Both the position numbers and the translations under genes were made by a program. Positions 1-8,457 of a stretch of 64,000 bases of DNA are shown here, piece after piece. A model generated the notes under the pieces. The model had not been told where the DNA came from. It saw only the letters and a list, made by a program, of their open reading frames with translations, and made no database searches. The DNA comes from Comamonas testosteroni. GTDB lineage: Bacteria; Pseudomonadota; Gammaproteobacteria; Burkholderiales; Burkholderiaceae_C. The DNA lies in assembly GCF_003569915.1 (NCBI RefSeq), contig NZ_KZ984441.1, positions 1 through 64,000 on the forward strand, in the 5' to 3' direction. How positions within the stretch are numbered: position 1 is the first letter of the stretch; each line of letters opens with the position of its first letter.

Positions 1-80
1 CCTCGCGCCTTCAACGCTGCGTTGTAAGCCTTCCAGTTCGTTGTGCGGTACTTAACCCGACCCCAGCTCGTCTCTCTCAT
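1..80 (-). CDS. IS5-family transposase, N-terminal part, cut by the window edge
   Basis: The minus strand has an ATG at 80-78 that opens a frame without stop to the left edge of the window. The peptide begins MRETSWGRVKYRTT and goes on NWKAYNAALKAR, the usual opening of DDE transposases of the IS5 family (IS903-like group), where a basic start is followed by N-W-x-x-Y-N-x-A-L. Only 26 complete codons are in the window, so the catalytic residues cannot be checked and the copy may or may not be intact. About 30 bases upstream lies a sequence like the terminal repeat of the same group. Family assignment comes from memory of the N-terminal signature only. Confidence 0.7.
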   Translation of the reverse strand, partial: MRETSWGRVKYRTTNWKAYNAALKAR

Positions 81-126
81 CTCCCGAGCCTACCTCAGCT
101 GCGACCGGCATTTGTGCAACAACGCC
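1..126 (-). mobile_element. 5' end of an IS5-family (IS903-like) insertion sequence
   Basis: The partial transposase reading out of the left edge is preceded on its own strand by GGCGTTGTTGCACAAAT at 126-110. It has the pattern of IS903-group terminal inverted repeats (GGC, a T-rich block, then CAAAT or AATAAAT). I take 126 as the outer end of the element. It abuts the relic of a second IS5-family element, so one may have landed beside or inside the other. The other end is outside the window. Confidence 0.6.
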
Positions 127-131
127 CACTC

Positions 132-166
132 AAGATGCCTGCGCTTCGCGCGCATCTTGCCTTTTT
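132..166 (+). terminator. Hairpin followed by T-run between two IS remnants
   Basis: AAGATG at 132-137 pairs with CATCTT at 152-157, and the inner GCGC blocks also pair around a TTC loop. A run of five T follows at 162-166. On the plus strand this has the form of a rho-independent terminator. It lies just beyond the 3' end of the broken transposase and may protect the element from read-through. Function is inferred from shape only. Confidence 0.5.
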
Positions 167-189
167 AGGCAGCTATCACAGGCGTGGAT

Positions 190-1065
190 TCACTGCTCAT
201 CAGAAGGCTGGCACGTCGCCAAGGCAAACAGGGTATGTAGTTGCTGAGTGTTCTTTCTTAAACCTCGGTAGCGAACCTTGGTGTAACCAAACTGGCGTTT
301 GATCACTCTGAATGGGTGCTCGACCTTGGCCCGAATCTTGGATTTCACCTGCTCAAGTCGCTCTTGCAAGGCCGGTATTAGCTGATGCGTATCTAAAGCC
401 TTGCGCTTGCTGCGCTTCATTGGGATATGCCAACGCAGCTTTCGCTCGAGTTTCTCAACAGGCATGTCTGAGCGTTTGTCTGTGCCTTGATAGCCAGCAT
501 CGCCGTAGCCATCATCACTTCTTGCCCGTGCAGCACACATCACTGACGTTGGCTGAAGTACCACTGGTTGCCTTTCTTGGTCTGGTGCATCTCTGGATCA
601 CGAGACCCGGTGCTGTTTTTGGTGGAGCTGGGGGCGGCGATCAACGTGGTGTCCACGATGGTGCATGTGCGTAGCAGCTTCTTTTGTTCACCAGCAAGTC
701 TGCGACTGTCTTGAGGATTTGCTCAGCCAGTTTGTGCATCTCCAGCAAACGGCGAAAGCGCGGGATAGTGCTCTCATCCGGTGTGGCGCTGTCCCATGAC
801 AGGCCGGCGAAGTCCTGAAACAACGGCATATCGTGTAGTGCTTTGCCCATTGTTAGATCGCTGAGCGTAAACCACTGCAGCATGAAGTGAATACGCAGCA
901 GCATCTCAACAGGAAATGGTGGTCGACCTCGGTGCCCTTCGGGGCATAGGGTGCAATCAAGGCCACCAAGTCTTTCCAAGGCACGACCTGCTGCATCTGC
1001 TCAAGGAATTCGCGTTTGTGTGTCTTCTTGGTGGAGAGATTCAGGCCGAGATCAGATTGCTGCAT
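190..1065 (-). pseudogene. Broken IS5-family transposase
   Basis: Three minus-strand reading-frame pieces together make one IS5-group transposase. The N-terminal piece (from Met at 1065) contains the family signature with VPWKDLVALI. A one-base shift near 935 moves the frame to the piece with GRPPFPVEMLLRIHFM and DESTIPRFRRLLE. A second shift near 680 moves it to a [14 protein letters not shown] block, the first Asp region of the DDE site. After KGNQWYF the sequence jumps straight to an ANVSDV-like block near 565, so the segment that normally lies between is deleted. The C-terminal piece carries GDAGYQG, KIRAKVEHPFRVIK and the second catalytic region. An intact family member has about 320 residues. 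The gene cannot make an active transposase. Confidence 0.9.
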
Positions 1066-1195
1066 GGGCTGGGATGCTGCCGCACCCGGCACGCATGTGC
1101 AAGCACATGCGTGAGGGAGTTATGCAGAGGTTCCTTAGCTATTTTTATAGCCCCGGTAAGCCCCCGCCGTTCATTTGTGCGCCTCAATCCAGAAT

Positions 1196-1996
1196 CTACG
1201 GGTACTTGCTGCAGCTTGATTTTCCAGTCTCCAGCAAGCATTGCATGCGGCTGTCGTTCACACCGATGGTGTCCTGCGATGAAGCCTTGCCGGTGCTGCC
1301 ATCCGGGTATTGAAGCAGATAGTCGTAACGGCTTTCGGGGCTTTGCCGCGCAGTCAGCGTCATGTCCTCGAAAACCTTGGTGCGCAACATGAGGATGCCT
1401 GACTCTGGTGGATCAAAGCTGGGCAGCATGAACAGCATTTTGGAGCGAAGTTTGAGCTGATTTTTCGCAGCGTCATCGCCCTGAATAATCAGCGGAAAAT
1501 AGTCCAGCGTCATCCTGACGTTGGTGCGGCGAAGCGCCTCTTTGTCTGCATGAAACCGGATGTCGATGCGGTCTGACTGCACCTGCTGGCCCTTGACCAG
1601 CGGGTTGTTGCTGCGGTACTGCAACCGGAACTCCAGCGACTGCAGCCGCCACTGGCATGGGCCGCCGCCCTCAATCGCAAAACTGGTCTGGTAGTCGTGG
1701 CTGCCTGTCCTGTTTGTCCACTGGGGCTTTTCAAAGCTCAGCGCCCGCATTTGCATGCTGCCGCTTTGCGACTGGCCGCCCACGCCATAAGCCCGGCTTT
1801 CCTTGCATTTCTGAGACTCGTATTGCAGCGTGATGGGCAGTGGCTCAAGCCCTTGCTGGGCCTGCACGATCAATGTGACCCAGCGAGCGTCGTCAGGCGG
1901 CTCCTGCGTGCGATCCACCTGCTGCGCCAGCGCCGCAGAGCAAGCCGCGATAGAAGAAAACAAGCCCAGCCAAGGCGCTGCAAACCTCTTGTTCAT
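1196..1996 (-). CDS. Exported protein of unknown function
   Basis: This 266-residue protein begins with a typical Sec signal peptide (MNKRFAAPWLGLFSSIAA, cleavage near ACSAALA-QQ). The mature part is hydrophilic, with no membrane segment and no motif I recognise. Four or more cysteines in the mature region (near SQKCKES, GGPCQWR, MQCLLE, SSCSK) could form disulfides in the periplasm. It stands alone, with IS debris downstream and an oppositely unrelated SDR gene upstream. The start at 1996 is the first Met before the signal peptide. I do not recognise a family and give no function. Confidence 0.75.
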   Translation of the reverse strand: MNKRFAAPWLGLFSSIAACSAALAQQVDRTQEPPDDARWVTLIVQAQQGLEPLPITLQYESQKCKESRAYGVGGQSQSGSMQMRALSFEKPQWTNRTGSHDYQTSFAIEGGGPCQWRLQSLEFRLQYRSNNPLVKGQQVQSDRIDIRFHADKEALRRTNVRMTLDYFPLIIQGDDAAKNQLKLRSKMLFMLPSFDPPESGILMLRTKVFEDMTLTARQSPESRYDYLLQYPDGSTGKASSQDTIGVNDSRMQCLLETGKSSCSKYP

Positions 1997-2079
1997 TCGA
2001 ACCCTCAGCTATGCGGTGCAACAGTGTTTCAGCACTCTAGCAGAGGAGGCTCAAACGCCCTTGCGCAAGGCAGGTGGGC

Positions 2080-2937
2080 TTATTCAACGACCACAGGACA
2101 GAACTCGGGCGGCGCCCCAAAGTAGGCGCGCGGTGATGGCGGCTGCGCGCCGTCGATGTCCTGCACGCCGTACTGGCTGGCCAGCTCTGCGGTGTAGAAC
2201 ACGCCGCCAGAGCGCTTTTGCAGGCAGTCTGCATCGCCATGCAGGGCCAGCACCACACGGCCAATGAACTGCGGGGTTTCGGCGCTGTCGTAGCTGTCGC
2301 CGTATTTGTCGGGCTCTGCCGCGCAGACGCGGGCCGAGCGCTCGGTCTTGACCAGACCCGGCCATAGCGCCACCACGCTCACGCCTTCGGGTTTGAAGTC
2401 ATAAGCCATGTCAAAGGTCATCTTGTCCGTGGCGGCCTTGCCTGCGCCGTACGCTGGGCCGTGCATATAGCAGCGGCTGCTGGCGGACGAAATATTGACG
2501 ACCAGCCCGCGCGCCGCAATCAGCAAATCGGCCGCGTAATGGCTGGCCACATAACTGGAGCGCAGACCGACATCGAGCAGCTGCGTCATGGCCAGCGGTT
2601 TTTTCCAGAACGGGCCGACTTCGGTCAGCGGGTCGGGAATCGCAATCGCGCAGTTGACCAGAATATCGAGACGCCCATGCTCGCGGCGCACGCGCTCGAA
2701 CAGGGCTGCGACCTGTGCGTCGTCGCCATGGTCGCAGGCCACGGCAATGCCGGTGCCGCCTGCAGCCGTCACATCCGCTGCCGTCTGGCCCACAGTGCCG
2801 GGTAGGGCAGAGTCGCCTTCTTTCACGCTGCGTCCCGTCACATAAACCGTCGTGCCAGCCGCGCCCAGTGCCAGTGCCACTCCGCGGCCCACGCCACGGC
2901 TGGCCCCGGTCACCACGCATACCAATGCCTTGCTCAT
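2080..2937 (-). CDS. SDR-family NAD(P)-dependent oxidoreductase (DHRS1-like)
   Basis: A 285-residue short-chain dehydrogenase/reductase. The cofactor-binding TGASRGVGRG motif is at residues 10-19, the catalytic Ser lies in NISSASS near 149-153, and the YxxxK pair is Y163/K167 in AYGAGKAATDK. The usual NNAG is replaced by NCA (LVNCAIA). The GASRGVGRGVALAL start and the PGLVKTE block resemble the DHRS1-like branch, whose substrates in bacteria are mostly unknown. It is transcribed in the same direction as the nitronate monooxygenase and MFS genes to its right but is separated from them by about 140 bp that hold a repeat hairpin, so it may be a separate unit. Cytosolic. Confidence 0.88.
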   Translation of the reverse strand: MSKALVCVVTGASRGVGRGVALALGAAGTTVYVTGRSVKEGDSALPGTVGQTAADVTAAGGTGIAVACDHGDDAQVAALFERVRREHGRLDILVNCAIAIPDPLTEVGPFWKKPLAMTQLLDVGLRSSYVASHYAADLLIAARGLVVNISSASSRCYMHGPAYGAGKAATDKMTFDMAYDFKPEGVSVVALWPGLVKTERSARVCAAEPDKYGDSYDSAETPQFIGRVVLALHGDADCLQKRSGGVFYTAELASQYGVQDIDGAQPPSPRAYFGAPPEFCPVVVE

Positions 2938-3037
2938 CTCTTGTCTCCGTCTTGTGATTGATCGGACAAATCTGGAGCAAGAGCGGTCTTCAGGCTACGT
3001 CTGTTAGGACTATCGGGTTTGCGCTGGAGATTTCAAG

Positions 3038-3090
3038 TCAAAACAGCTTCATGTCCATATAAATCATAGGCATCAAGCTATTATTTTTGG
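3038..3090 (-). repeat. Copy of the dispersed hairpin repeat (copy 1)
   Basis: On the minus strand the element begins at the stop codon of the nitronate monooxygenase gene with AATAGCTTGATGCCTATG and ends with GACATGAAGCTGTTTTG. The outer AGCTT...AAGCT blocks and inner blocks pair into an imperfect hairpin that ends in a T-rich tract. It shares the layout (A)TAGCT, a middle stem, then GGAC-TAGA-GC or GACATGAAGC, then T-run with nine other copies in the window. It could act as a terminator for the MFS-NMO unit. Confidence 0.6.
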
Positions 3091-4145
3091 AGTTCGCACA
3101 GCTCCTGCACCAGTGTCTGAACCAGTTGCTCTGCAGGCATGGGTCGCGCCAGCGGTGCGCCTTGCCCGGCCCAGTGCGCGGCGTAGTCGCTGCTGCCCTG
3201 GCTGCCGGCTGCCTGGTGCAGCGCCTTGCCTGCGTCATAGACCATGGGGTAGGCGGGCAGAACGCCGCCATAGTCGCGCCCCAGCTGATGCAGGCGGTTG
3301 AACATGCCGCGCGCCGGGCGGCCCGAAATCGCTGGCGTAATCGCTGTGTGCTGGGCTGCATCGCTTTGCAGCTCGGCCCGGTAGGCGGCGCTGGCTGCGG
3401 ATTCGGGGCAGAGGATAAAAGCCGTGCCCATCTGCACCGCGCTGGCACCCAGCTCCAGCGCGGCAGCAATGCCTGCGCCGTTCATGATGCCGCCTGCCGC
3501 CACAACAGGCAGCTTGCAGTGGCGGGCCAGCACCTGCACCAGTGCAAACGTGCCCATCAAGCGGTCTTCCTCGGGTACAAATGCGCCGCGATGACCGCCA
3601 GCCTCCATGCCCTGGGCGACGATCACATCCACACCCGCCTGCTCGATCTGGCGCGCTTCATCCAGATTGGTGGCGCAGGCCAGCGTGGTGATGCCTGCGG
3701 CCTTGAGGGCATCGATAAAACTTTGCTCCGGCAAGCCAAAGTGAAAGCTGATCACGGCAGGGCGCAGCTTCAGCAGCATGGCCTGCAGCGCTGCATTGCC
3801 CACAGCGGATTCGTAGATGCAGCGCAGGCCAGCAGGTGGCTGCGCACCAAAGCGCGCAAATTCGGGGGCCAGATATTGCAGCCATGCGGTTTCTCGCTGC
3901 GCATCTGCGGCTGCCGTCTGGTGGCAGAACAGATTGACGTTGACGGGCTTGTTCGTGAGTGCCAGCGTTTGCTCGATATGCTGGCGCGCCTGCTCCACGC
4001 CATAAGCGCCAATGCCCACGGAGCCCAGCGCTCCCGCATTGCTCACGGCAGCGGCCAGCTGCGGCGTTGATGTGCCCGCCATGGGCGCTTGAATGATGGG
4101 GTGCTGCAAGCCCAGACGGCTCATCCACAAAGGCAGTGTGCTCAT
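3081..4145 (-). CDS. Nitronate monooxygenase
   Basis: A 354-residue FMN enzyme of the nitronate monooxygenase (former 2-nitropropane dioxygenase) family, which oxidises toxic alkyl nitronates such as propionate-3-nitronate. The N-terminal [10 protein letters not shown] block, the central [16 protein letters not shown] segment (phosphate/FMN region), [11 protein letters not shown] and [13 protein letters not shown] are family hallmarks. The TIM-barrel length is normal. It lies 29 bp downstream of the MFS transporter on the same strand, so the two are probably one transcript under the divergent LysR regulator. Such enzymes often sit next to LysR genes. The true substrate is not visible from sequence. 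Confidence 0.9.
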   Translation of the reverse strand: MSTLPLWMSRLGLQHPIIQAPMAGTSTPQLAAAVSNAGALGSVGIGAYGVEQARQHIEQTLALTNKPVNVNLFCHQTAAADAQRETAWLQYLAPEFARFGAQPPAGLRCIYESAVGNAALQAMLLKLRPAVISFHFGLPEQSFIDALKAAGITTLACATNLDEARQIEQAGVDVIVAQGMEAGGHRGAFVPEEDRLMGTFALVQVLARHCKLPVVAAGGIMNGAGIAAALELGASAVQMGTAFILCPESAASAAYRAELQSDAAQHTAITPAISGRPARGMFNRLHQLGRDYGGVLPAYPMVYDAGKALHQAAGSQGSSDYAAHWAGQGAPLARPMPAEQLVQTLVQELCELQK

Positions 4146-4174
4146 GGCATCTTTCTCAGTTTCTCAAATTCAAA

Positions 4175-5359
4175 TCATTGCTGGGCTGCGCGCACCAGGC
4201 GGCTCGATGCCACCAGCATCGCGCCCAGAGCCAGCGCTATGCAGCCCAGCACAAACAGCGTGCGATAGCTGCCGGTGCTGGCGTAGATAAAGGCCATCAG
4301 ATAGCCTGATGTGGCCTGCAGCAACGCAAACGCGGCAGTCGCATAGCCCCACATTTTCTTGTGCGCGGCGGGGCCAATCAGTTGCATCAGATAACCCGAA
4401 GTAATGGCCGCCATGCCCGGCGACAGCGCGCCAACCAGAAAGCCTGATACGGCATGCGCCCCGAACCCCGCAAACAGCAGCGGCAGGCCAATGGCCACGG
4501 CTTTGATGACATAGGCCCCCGTCGTCGTGCCCCACCAGCCCCAGCGAGTGGCGCAGTAGGCCGCGCATAGCGGCCCGGCAATCGCGCCCAGACCAAAGAA
4601 AGCCCATTGCGTGGAGGCATAGCCCGCGCCCAGATGCAGCTCGCGGTCCAGATAATCCACCCAGAAGACGGTGTGCGGCACAAAACCAAAGGCATCGCAG
4701 GTATAGGCGAGGAACACCAGCACCACGGCAGCGCTCCACAGCGATGGTGCGGCAACAGTCGCCGTGGATGTTGGTGTGATGGCCACAGGTGCATGCAGGG
4801 GAATCTGCCGCGCCGCGCGCCAGCCGGACCACAGAGCGATCACGCACAGCACCGTCAGCGACCACCATACAGCGCTCAGGCTGCTGCGCGCAAACATGGG
4901 CACAAAAGTGGCCGACAGCAAAGCGCCCACGCCAATGCCGCAGAACATCAGCGGCCCCAGCGTGGCGCGGCGCGCAGGCTCGGCAGCGGCCATGGCCACT
5001 GATGGGCCCAACACCATGAGCACGGCCCCGGCAATGCCCGAAACCAGCCGCCAGACAAAGAACACCGCCATGGGTTGCGGCAGGCTGCAGCCCGCAAAGC
5101 TCAGCGCCACGGCAATCCAGCAGATCAGCAGCACACGCAGGGCGCCCATGCGCTCCGCCCATGGCGCGGCAGCCAGAGCGCCAATCAGATAGCCCAGTAG
5201 ATTGGCCGCGCCAAGGTAGGCGACCTGCTCGCCGCTGAACCAGCCCGCATGCACCATCTGGGGCATCAGCGCCGTATAGGCAAAACGGGCCAGCCCCACG
5301 CCACTGAGCGTGGCCATGAAGCCGGTCAACAGGAGGGGGAGTTCTTTGCGGGCAATCAC
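4175..5359 (-). CDS. YbfB/YjiJ-family MFS transporter
   Basis: A 394-residue, highly hydrophobic protein with the pattern of a twelve-helix major facilitator. The N-terminal LPLLLTGFMATLSGVGLARFAYTALMP block, with GxGxARFxYxxLxP, is typical of the YbfB/YjiJ branch. The second half carries HTVFWVDYLDRELHLG and the conserved GLGAIAGP. Substrates of this branch are unknown. It is the first gene of a probable transporter-NMO unit divergent from the LysR gene, with a LysR-type dyad between them. The start at 5359 leaves a normal N-terminus before helix one. Confidence 0.88.
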   Translation of the reverse strand: MIARKELPLLLTGFMATLSGVGLARFAYTALMPQMVHAGWFSGEQVAYLGAANLLGYLIGALAAAPWAERMGALRVLLICWIAVALSFAGCSLPQPMAVFFVWRLVSGIAGAVLMVLGPSVAMAAAEPARRATLGPLMFCGIGVGALLSATFVPMFARSSLSAVWWSLTVLCVIALWSGWRAARQIPLHAPVAITPTSTATVAAPSLWSAAVVLVFLAYTCDAFGFVPHTVFWVDYLDRELHLGAGYASTQWAFFGLGAIAGPLCAAYCATRWGWWGTTTGAYVIKAVAIGLPLLFAGFGAHAVSGFLVGALSPGMAAITSGYLMQLIGPAAHKKMWGYATAAFALLQATSGYLMAFIYASTGSYRTLFVLGCIALALGAMLVASSRLVRAAQQ

Positions 5360-5406
5360 AGGCCGGTTTCCGTATCGATCAGTGCCAAGCGTAAGTGCAG
5401 AGACGT

Positions 5407-5423
5407 AATCATGTCCAATGATT
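5407..5423. promoter_or_regulatory. Probable LysR-family operator
   Basis: A perfect inverted repeat, AATCAT-GTCCA-ATGATT, lies between the divergent MFS and LysR genes. It contains the T-N11-A core (T5409, A5421) that LysR-type regulators bind. The position, 45 bp before the regulator start and 48 bp before the transporter start, fits control of both promoters. Assignment is by pattern only. Confidence 0.55.
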
Positions 5424-5467
5424 CAAAATGATGGTTGATATCTTTATTTGAGATTAAGGATTCCGGT

Positions 5468-6442
5468 ATGCAGCTCAAGTCCCTGCGCATGTTTGAAGCC
5501 GTTTGCGAAAGCGGCAGCTTTGGTGCTGCCGCCCAGCAACTGCACACCGTGCAGTCCAACATCACCGCCCATATCAAGAAGCTGGAAGATGAAGTAGGCG
5601 CGCAACTGCTGGTGCGTGCCAACCCCGTGTTTCCCACACCTGCGGGGCGCACGCTGCTGCAATATGCAAAGCAGATGCTGCTCTCGCATGACCATGCGCT
5701 GGCGCAGTTGCAGTCGCATCAGCTGCTGCAAGGCCAAGTCAAAGGTGCGCTGCGCATTGGCTCCATGGAAACCACGGCCGCCCTGCGCCTGCCGCCGCTG
5801 CTGGCCCGGCTGCGCCAGTTGCACCCCGGCATTGATCTGGAGCTGGAAGCCCAGCCCACGGCCCAGCAACTGGGCGAGCTGACCAGCGGGCGCATTGACT
5901 GCGCCTTCATCAACGGCACAGCGCCGCAGAGCGATCTGCACTCCTGGCCCGTGTTTCGCGAAGAACTGGTGCTGGTCAGCGGTCAGCCGCTGACGCGCTT
6001 TCCCACCGCCGATGAGTTCTGCTCCTCAGTGTTTCTGGCCTTTCGCCAGGGCTGCAGCTACCGCCAGCGCATAGAGCTGCTGATGGCGTCCATGGGCATC
6101 AGCGCCATACGCATCATGGAGCTGGGCATGCTGGACACCATTTTGGGCTGCGTGGCCGCAGGCATGGGCTATGCGCTGCTGTCGCGCTCGCTGATCGAGG
6201 CGCAGCAGCAGCGCTTTGCCGTGCACTGGATGGCCTTGCCCGGCAAGACCGGGCAGGAGCTGGCCTGGGTGGACACCTGTTTTGTGACGGGTGCAGTCGA
6301 AGGCTGGTCGCCCGCGCTGCATGCGTTTGCCCAGGTGCTGGGCATTGCCGCGCAGGATATGCAGCCGGACGTACGCAGCCACCGTTTCGATATCAGGCAG
6401 TCACCCGCACGTTCCGCACGGCGCACAGCCATAGTCGCGTAA
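5468..6442 (+). CDS. LysR-family transcriptional regulator
   Basis: The protein has 324 residues from the chosen start. Residues 1-60 form the winged helix-turn-helix (MQLKSLRMFEAVCESGSFGAAA and a VQSNITAHIKKLEDEVG recognition region). Residues from about 88 on form the LysR substrate-binding domain. I prefer the ATG at 5468 because AAGGA lies seven bases before it and because family members start with M-x-L-x-x-L-x-x-F; an upstream in-frame ATG at 5435 would add 11 unrelated residues. It is divergent from the MFS-nitronate monooxygenase unit and probably controls it. The inducer is unknown. Confidence 0.9.
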   Translation: MQLKSLRMFEAVCESGSFGAAAQQLHTVQSNITAHIKKLEDEVGAQLLVRANPVFPTPAGRTLLQYAKQMLLSHDHALAQLQSHQLLQGQVKGALRIGSMETTAALRLPPLLARLRQLHPGIDLELEAQPTAQQLGELTSGRIDCAFINGTAPQSDLHSWPVFREELVLVSGQPLTRFPTADEFCSSVFLAFRQGCSYRQRIELLMASMGISAIRIMELGMLDTILGCVAAGMGYALLSRSLIEAQQQRFAVHWMALPGKTGQELAWVDTCFVTGAVEGWSPALHAFAQVLGIAAQDMQPDVRSHRFDIRQSPARSARRTAIVA

Positions 6443-6504
6443 CGCTGACGCCGCCATGTGCCTGCCGCCCCTATTCTTTCGACGACTTGAAGAGGGAGTT
6501 TTGC

Positions 6505-6774
6505 ATGCATATAGCAATGGTGATTTTGGGCGGTCTGGTTCAGCTGGGTCTGTTCATTCTGTTTGGCTGGTTGTGGGGCAATAGCGCGGCCAATATGGCG
6601 CTGGCGGCCAAGTGGTTTGTTCCGCTGTGGTGCGTGATTGCCGCTGTGAATATGTGGGTGGGCGTCACCCATGCTGGCTATACGGTGCGGCAGGAAGCAC
6701 CGATTTTGCTGCTCAATATTCTGGTGCCTGCAGCAGTGGCCATGTTCGCGGCCTGGAGGCTGTCCCATGTCTGA
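6505..6774 (+). CDS. Small hydrophobic membrane protein
   Basis: An 89-residue protein that is almost all membrane: three hydrophobic stretches (VILGGLVQLGLFILFGWLWG, WFVPLWCVIAAVNMWVGV and a C-terminal ILLLNILVPAAVAMFA). I take the ATG at 6505, preceded by GAGGGAG; a TTG at 6487 is in frame but lies before the ribosome site. Its last eight bases overlap the start of ltrA, so the two are translationally coupled and likely work together. I do not know a function; a helper or partner of LtrA is inference from coupling only. Confidence 0.75.
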   Translation: MHIAMVILGGLVQLGLFILFGWLWGNSAANMALAAKWFVPLWCVIAAVNMWVGVTHAGYTVRQEAPILLLNILVPAAVAMFAAWRLSHV

Positions 6775-7939
6775 AGCCACCAACTACTCAGGCGCGCCCA
6801 CCGTGCTACGCCAGCGCGATGGCCACCATGCACGCGTCACTTTCGAGGAGCTGTTCTTCGACCTGGTCTATGTGTTTGCCGTCACCCAGATCAGCCATGA
6901 GCTGCTGCACAACCTCACGCTTACCGGCTTGATCGAGACCTTGGTGCTGTGGTTTGCCGTCTGGCTGGGCTGGCAATACACCTGCTGGATGACCAACTGG
7001 TTCGACCCCGAAACGCCGCGCATCCGTGGTCTGCTGTTTGCCTGCATGTTGCTGGCGCTGATCATGGCGTCCAGCATTCCGCAGGCGTTTGGCGCGCGTG
7101 GGCTGATATTTGCGGTGGCGCTGGCCTGCATGCAGGTGGGGAGGGCGGCGTCGGTGCTGCTCATGCTGCCGCGCGGCCATGCACTCAAACCCAACTACCA
7201 GCGCATGTTGGGCTGGCTGCTGATTTCGGCGGTGTTCTGGATTGCGGGCGGTCTGGCCGAGCATGAATGGCGCATCGCCTTCTGGATCATTGCCGCACTA
7301 TGTGAATATCTGTCGCCCATGTTCGGCTTTGCGCTGCCGGGGCTGGGCCGTTCACGGACACAGGAGTGGACGATCGAGGGCGGCCATCTGGCCGAGCGCT
7401 GCCAGTTGTTCGTGATCGTGGCCCTGGGCGAAACCTTGCTGGCCAGCGGTGCCATGTTTGCCGAGGCCGAATGGAATGCCTCGGTCATCTCCGCGCTGGC
7501 GGCAACTTTCCTCGGCACGCTGGCCTTGTGGTGGCTGTATTTCGGCACCACCAACAAGGATGCGACGGAGAAAATCAGCCATTCGGATGACCCGGGCCGC
7601 ATCGGTGCCTACTTCCACTACATCCATGTAATTTTGGTGGCTGGCATCATCGGCAGCGCCGTGGCCAATGATCTGATTTTGTCGCACCCGCACGAAAGCG
7701 CTTCCATCAAATATCTGGCCGTGCTGATCGGCGGCCCTGCGGTTTATCTGCTGGGCAGTGCCATCTATAAAAAAGTGGTGTACGGGCATATCGCTGCCTC
7801 GCATGTGCTTGGTGCGGTGGCGCTGTTTGCGCTGCAGCCCTTGTCGGGCCATGCAGATTTGCTGACGCTGGGCTGGCTGACCACGGTGGTGCTGCTGGCG
7901 GTGAGCTGGTGGGATTTGCGCCGTCCTAAGCGCAGCTGA
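6767..7939 (+). CDS. ltrA: Low temperature requirement protein A (LtrA) family
   Basis: A 390-residue multi-span membrane protein of the LtrA family, first named from a cold-sensitive Listeria mutant; its molecular role is not settled. The N-terminal RVTFEELFFDLVYVFAVTQISHEL block is the family signature (F-x-E-L-F-F-D-L-V-F/Y-V). Later come FALPGLGRS, an IEGGHLAERCQLFVIVALGET block and long hydrophobic helices. The start at 6767 has GGAGG at 6755-6759 and gives the standard N-terminus. It overlaps the preceding small membrane gene by eight bases. Confidence 0.88.
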   Translation: MSEATNYSGAPTVLRQRDGHHARVTFEELFFDLVYVFAVTQISHELLHNLTLTGLIETLVLWFAVWLGWQYTCWMTNWFDPETPRIRGLLFACMLLALIMASSIPQAFGARGLIFAVALACMQVGRAASVLLMLPRGHALKPNYQRMLGWLLISAVFWIAGGLAEHEWRIAFWIIAALCEYLSPMFGFALPGLGRSRTQEWTIEGGHLAERCQLFVIVALGETLLASGAMFAEAEWNASVISALAATFLGTLALWWLYFGTTNKDATEKISHSDDPGRIGAYFHYIHVILVAGIIGSAVANDLILSHPHESASIKYLAVLIGGPAVYLLGSAIYKKVVYGHIAASHVLGAVALFALQPLSGHADLLTLGWLTTVVLLAVSWWDLRRPKRS

Positions 7940-7943
7940 AAGC

Positions 7944-8447
7944 TCAGGGCATTTCTCGAGCGCATTGCTCCACACCAGACTCCTGGTAGCTCAGCTGGGT
8001 GACCCTGCCTGCCTGAACGGAGAGCGACGCAATGCGCTCGAATATGGGAAATCCGTCCCTTGACTGGCAAATGACTTTGCCAAGTTCGGCCGTCAGATCG
8101 CCCGTGACCCAGTCCGCCAGCAAATGGCTGGCTGACTGGGGGTAGACGGCAGACAGGGGGATATCGCCCCCGCACCGGTATACCCCTGTCAACCAGAGCG
8201 AGCCATCGGCAACGCTGAATTTCCCGCGCGGGCCACCCATGGCGCTGCAGCGCTCTGCAATTCTCATGGAGCGCAGTGTCTCGCTCTCCGGAAGGCTCAT
8301 CCAGCCTTGCGCGTTGTGGTGAAGGCGACCTTTTTGAGCGCTGATTTCTATCTGGTCAAACAGCGGCGGGGTTGCCAGTGCTGAGACCGAAGCAAACACC
8401 AAGCTCAGCGCAAAAAGTACAGATTTCTGAAGCGAATGCATGGCCAT
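7944..8447 (-). CDS. Exported protein of unknown function
   Basis: A 167-residue protein with a clear signal peptide (SLQKSVLFALSLVFASVSALA, cleavage before TPPLF). The mature part of about 140 residues has four or five cysteines (AERCSA, VYRCGG, VICQSR, VEQCAR), which suggests disulfides in the periplasm. No known domain was recognised. The stop codon of comM lies ten bases upstream, so it may be cotranscribed with comM. AAGGA sits three bases before the ATG at 8447 and nine before the ATG at 8441; either could be the start. Confidence 0.7.
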   Translation of the reverse strand: MAMHSLQKSVLFALSLVFASVSALATPPLFDQIEISAQKGRLHHNAQGWMSLPESETLRSMRIAERCSAMGGPRGKFSVADGSLWLTGVYRCGGDIPLSAVYPQSASHLLADWVTGDLTAELGKVICQSRDGFPIFERIASLSVQAGRVTQLSYQESGVEQCAREMP

Positions 8448-8457
8448 GGTTCCTTGT

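Larger units (their letters stand above)
127..1134 (-). mobile_element. Relic of an IS5-group insertion sequence
   Basis: The element contains the broken transposase. Its right end is probably at 1134: on the minus strand it starts GGAACCTCTGCATAACTCC, like IS5-group ends. It is followed outside by TTAG (1135-1138), which fits the YTAR target that IS5-group elements duplicate. A perfect 8-bp palindrome, GCATGTGC-AA-GCACATGC, lies at 1093-1110 just upstream of the transposase start. No matching left terminal repeat could be found; it was probably lost when the neighbouring element arrived. Confidence 0.55.
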
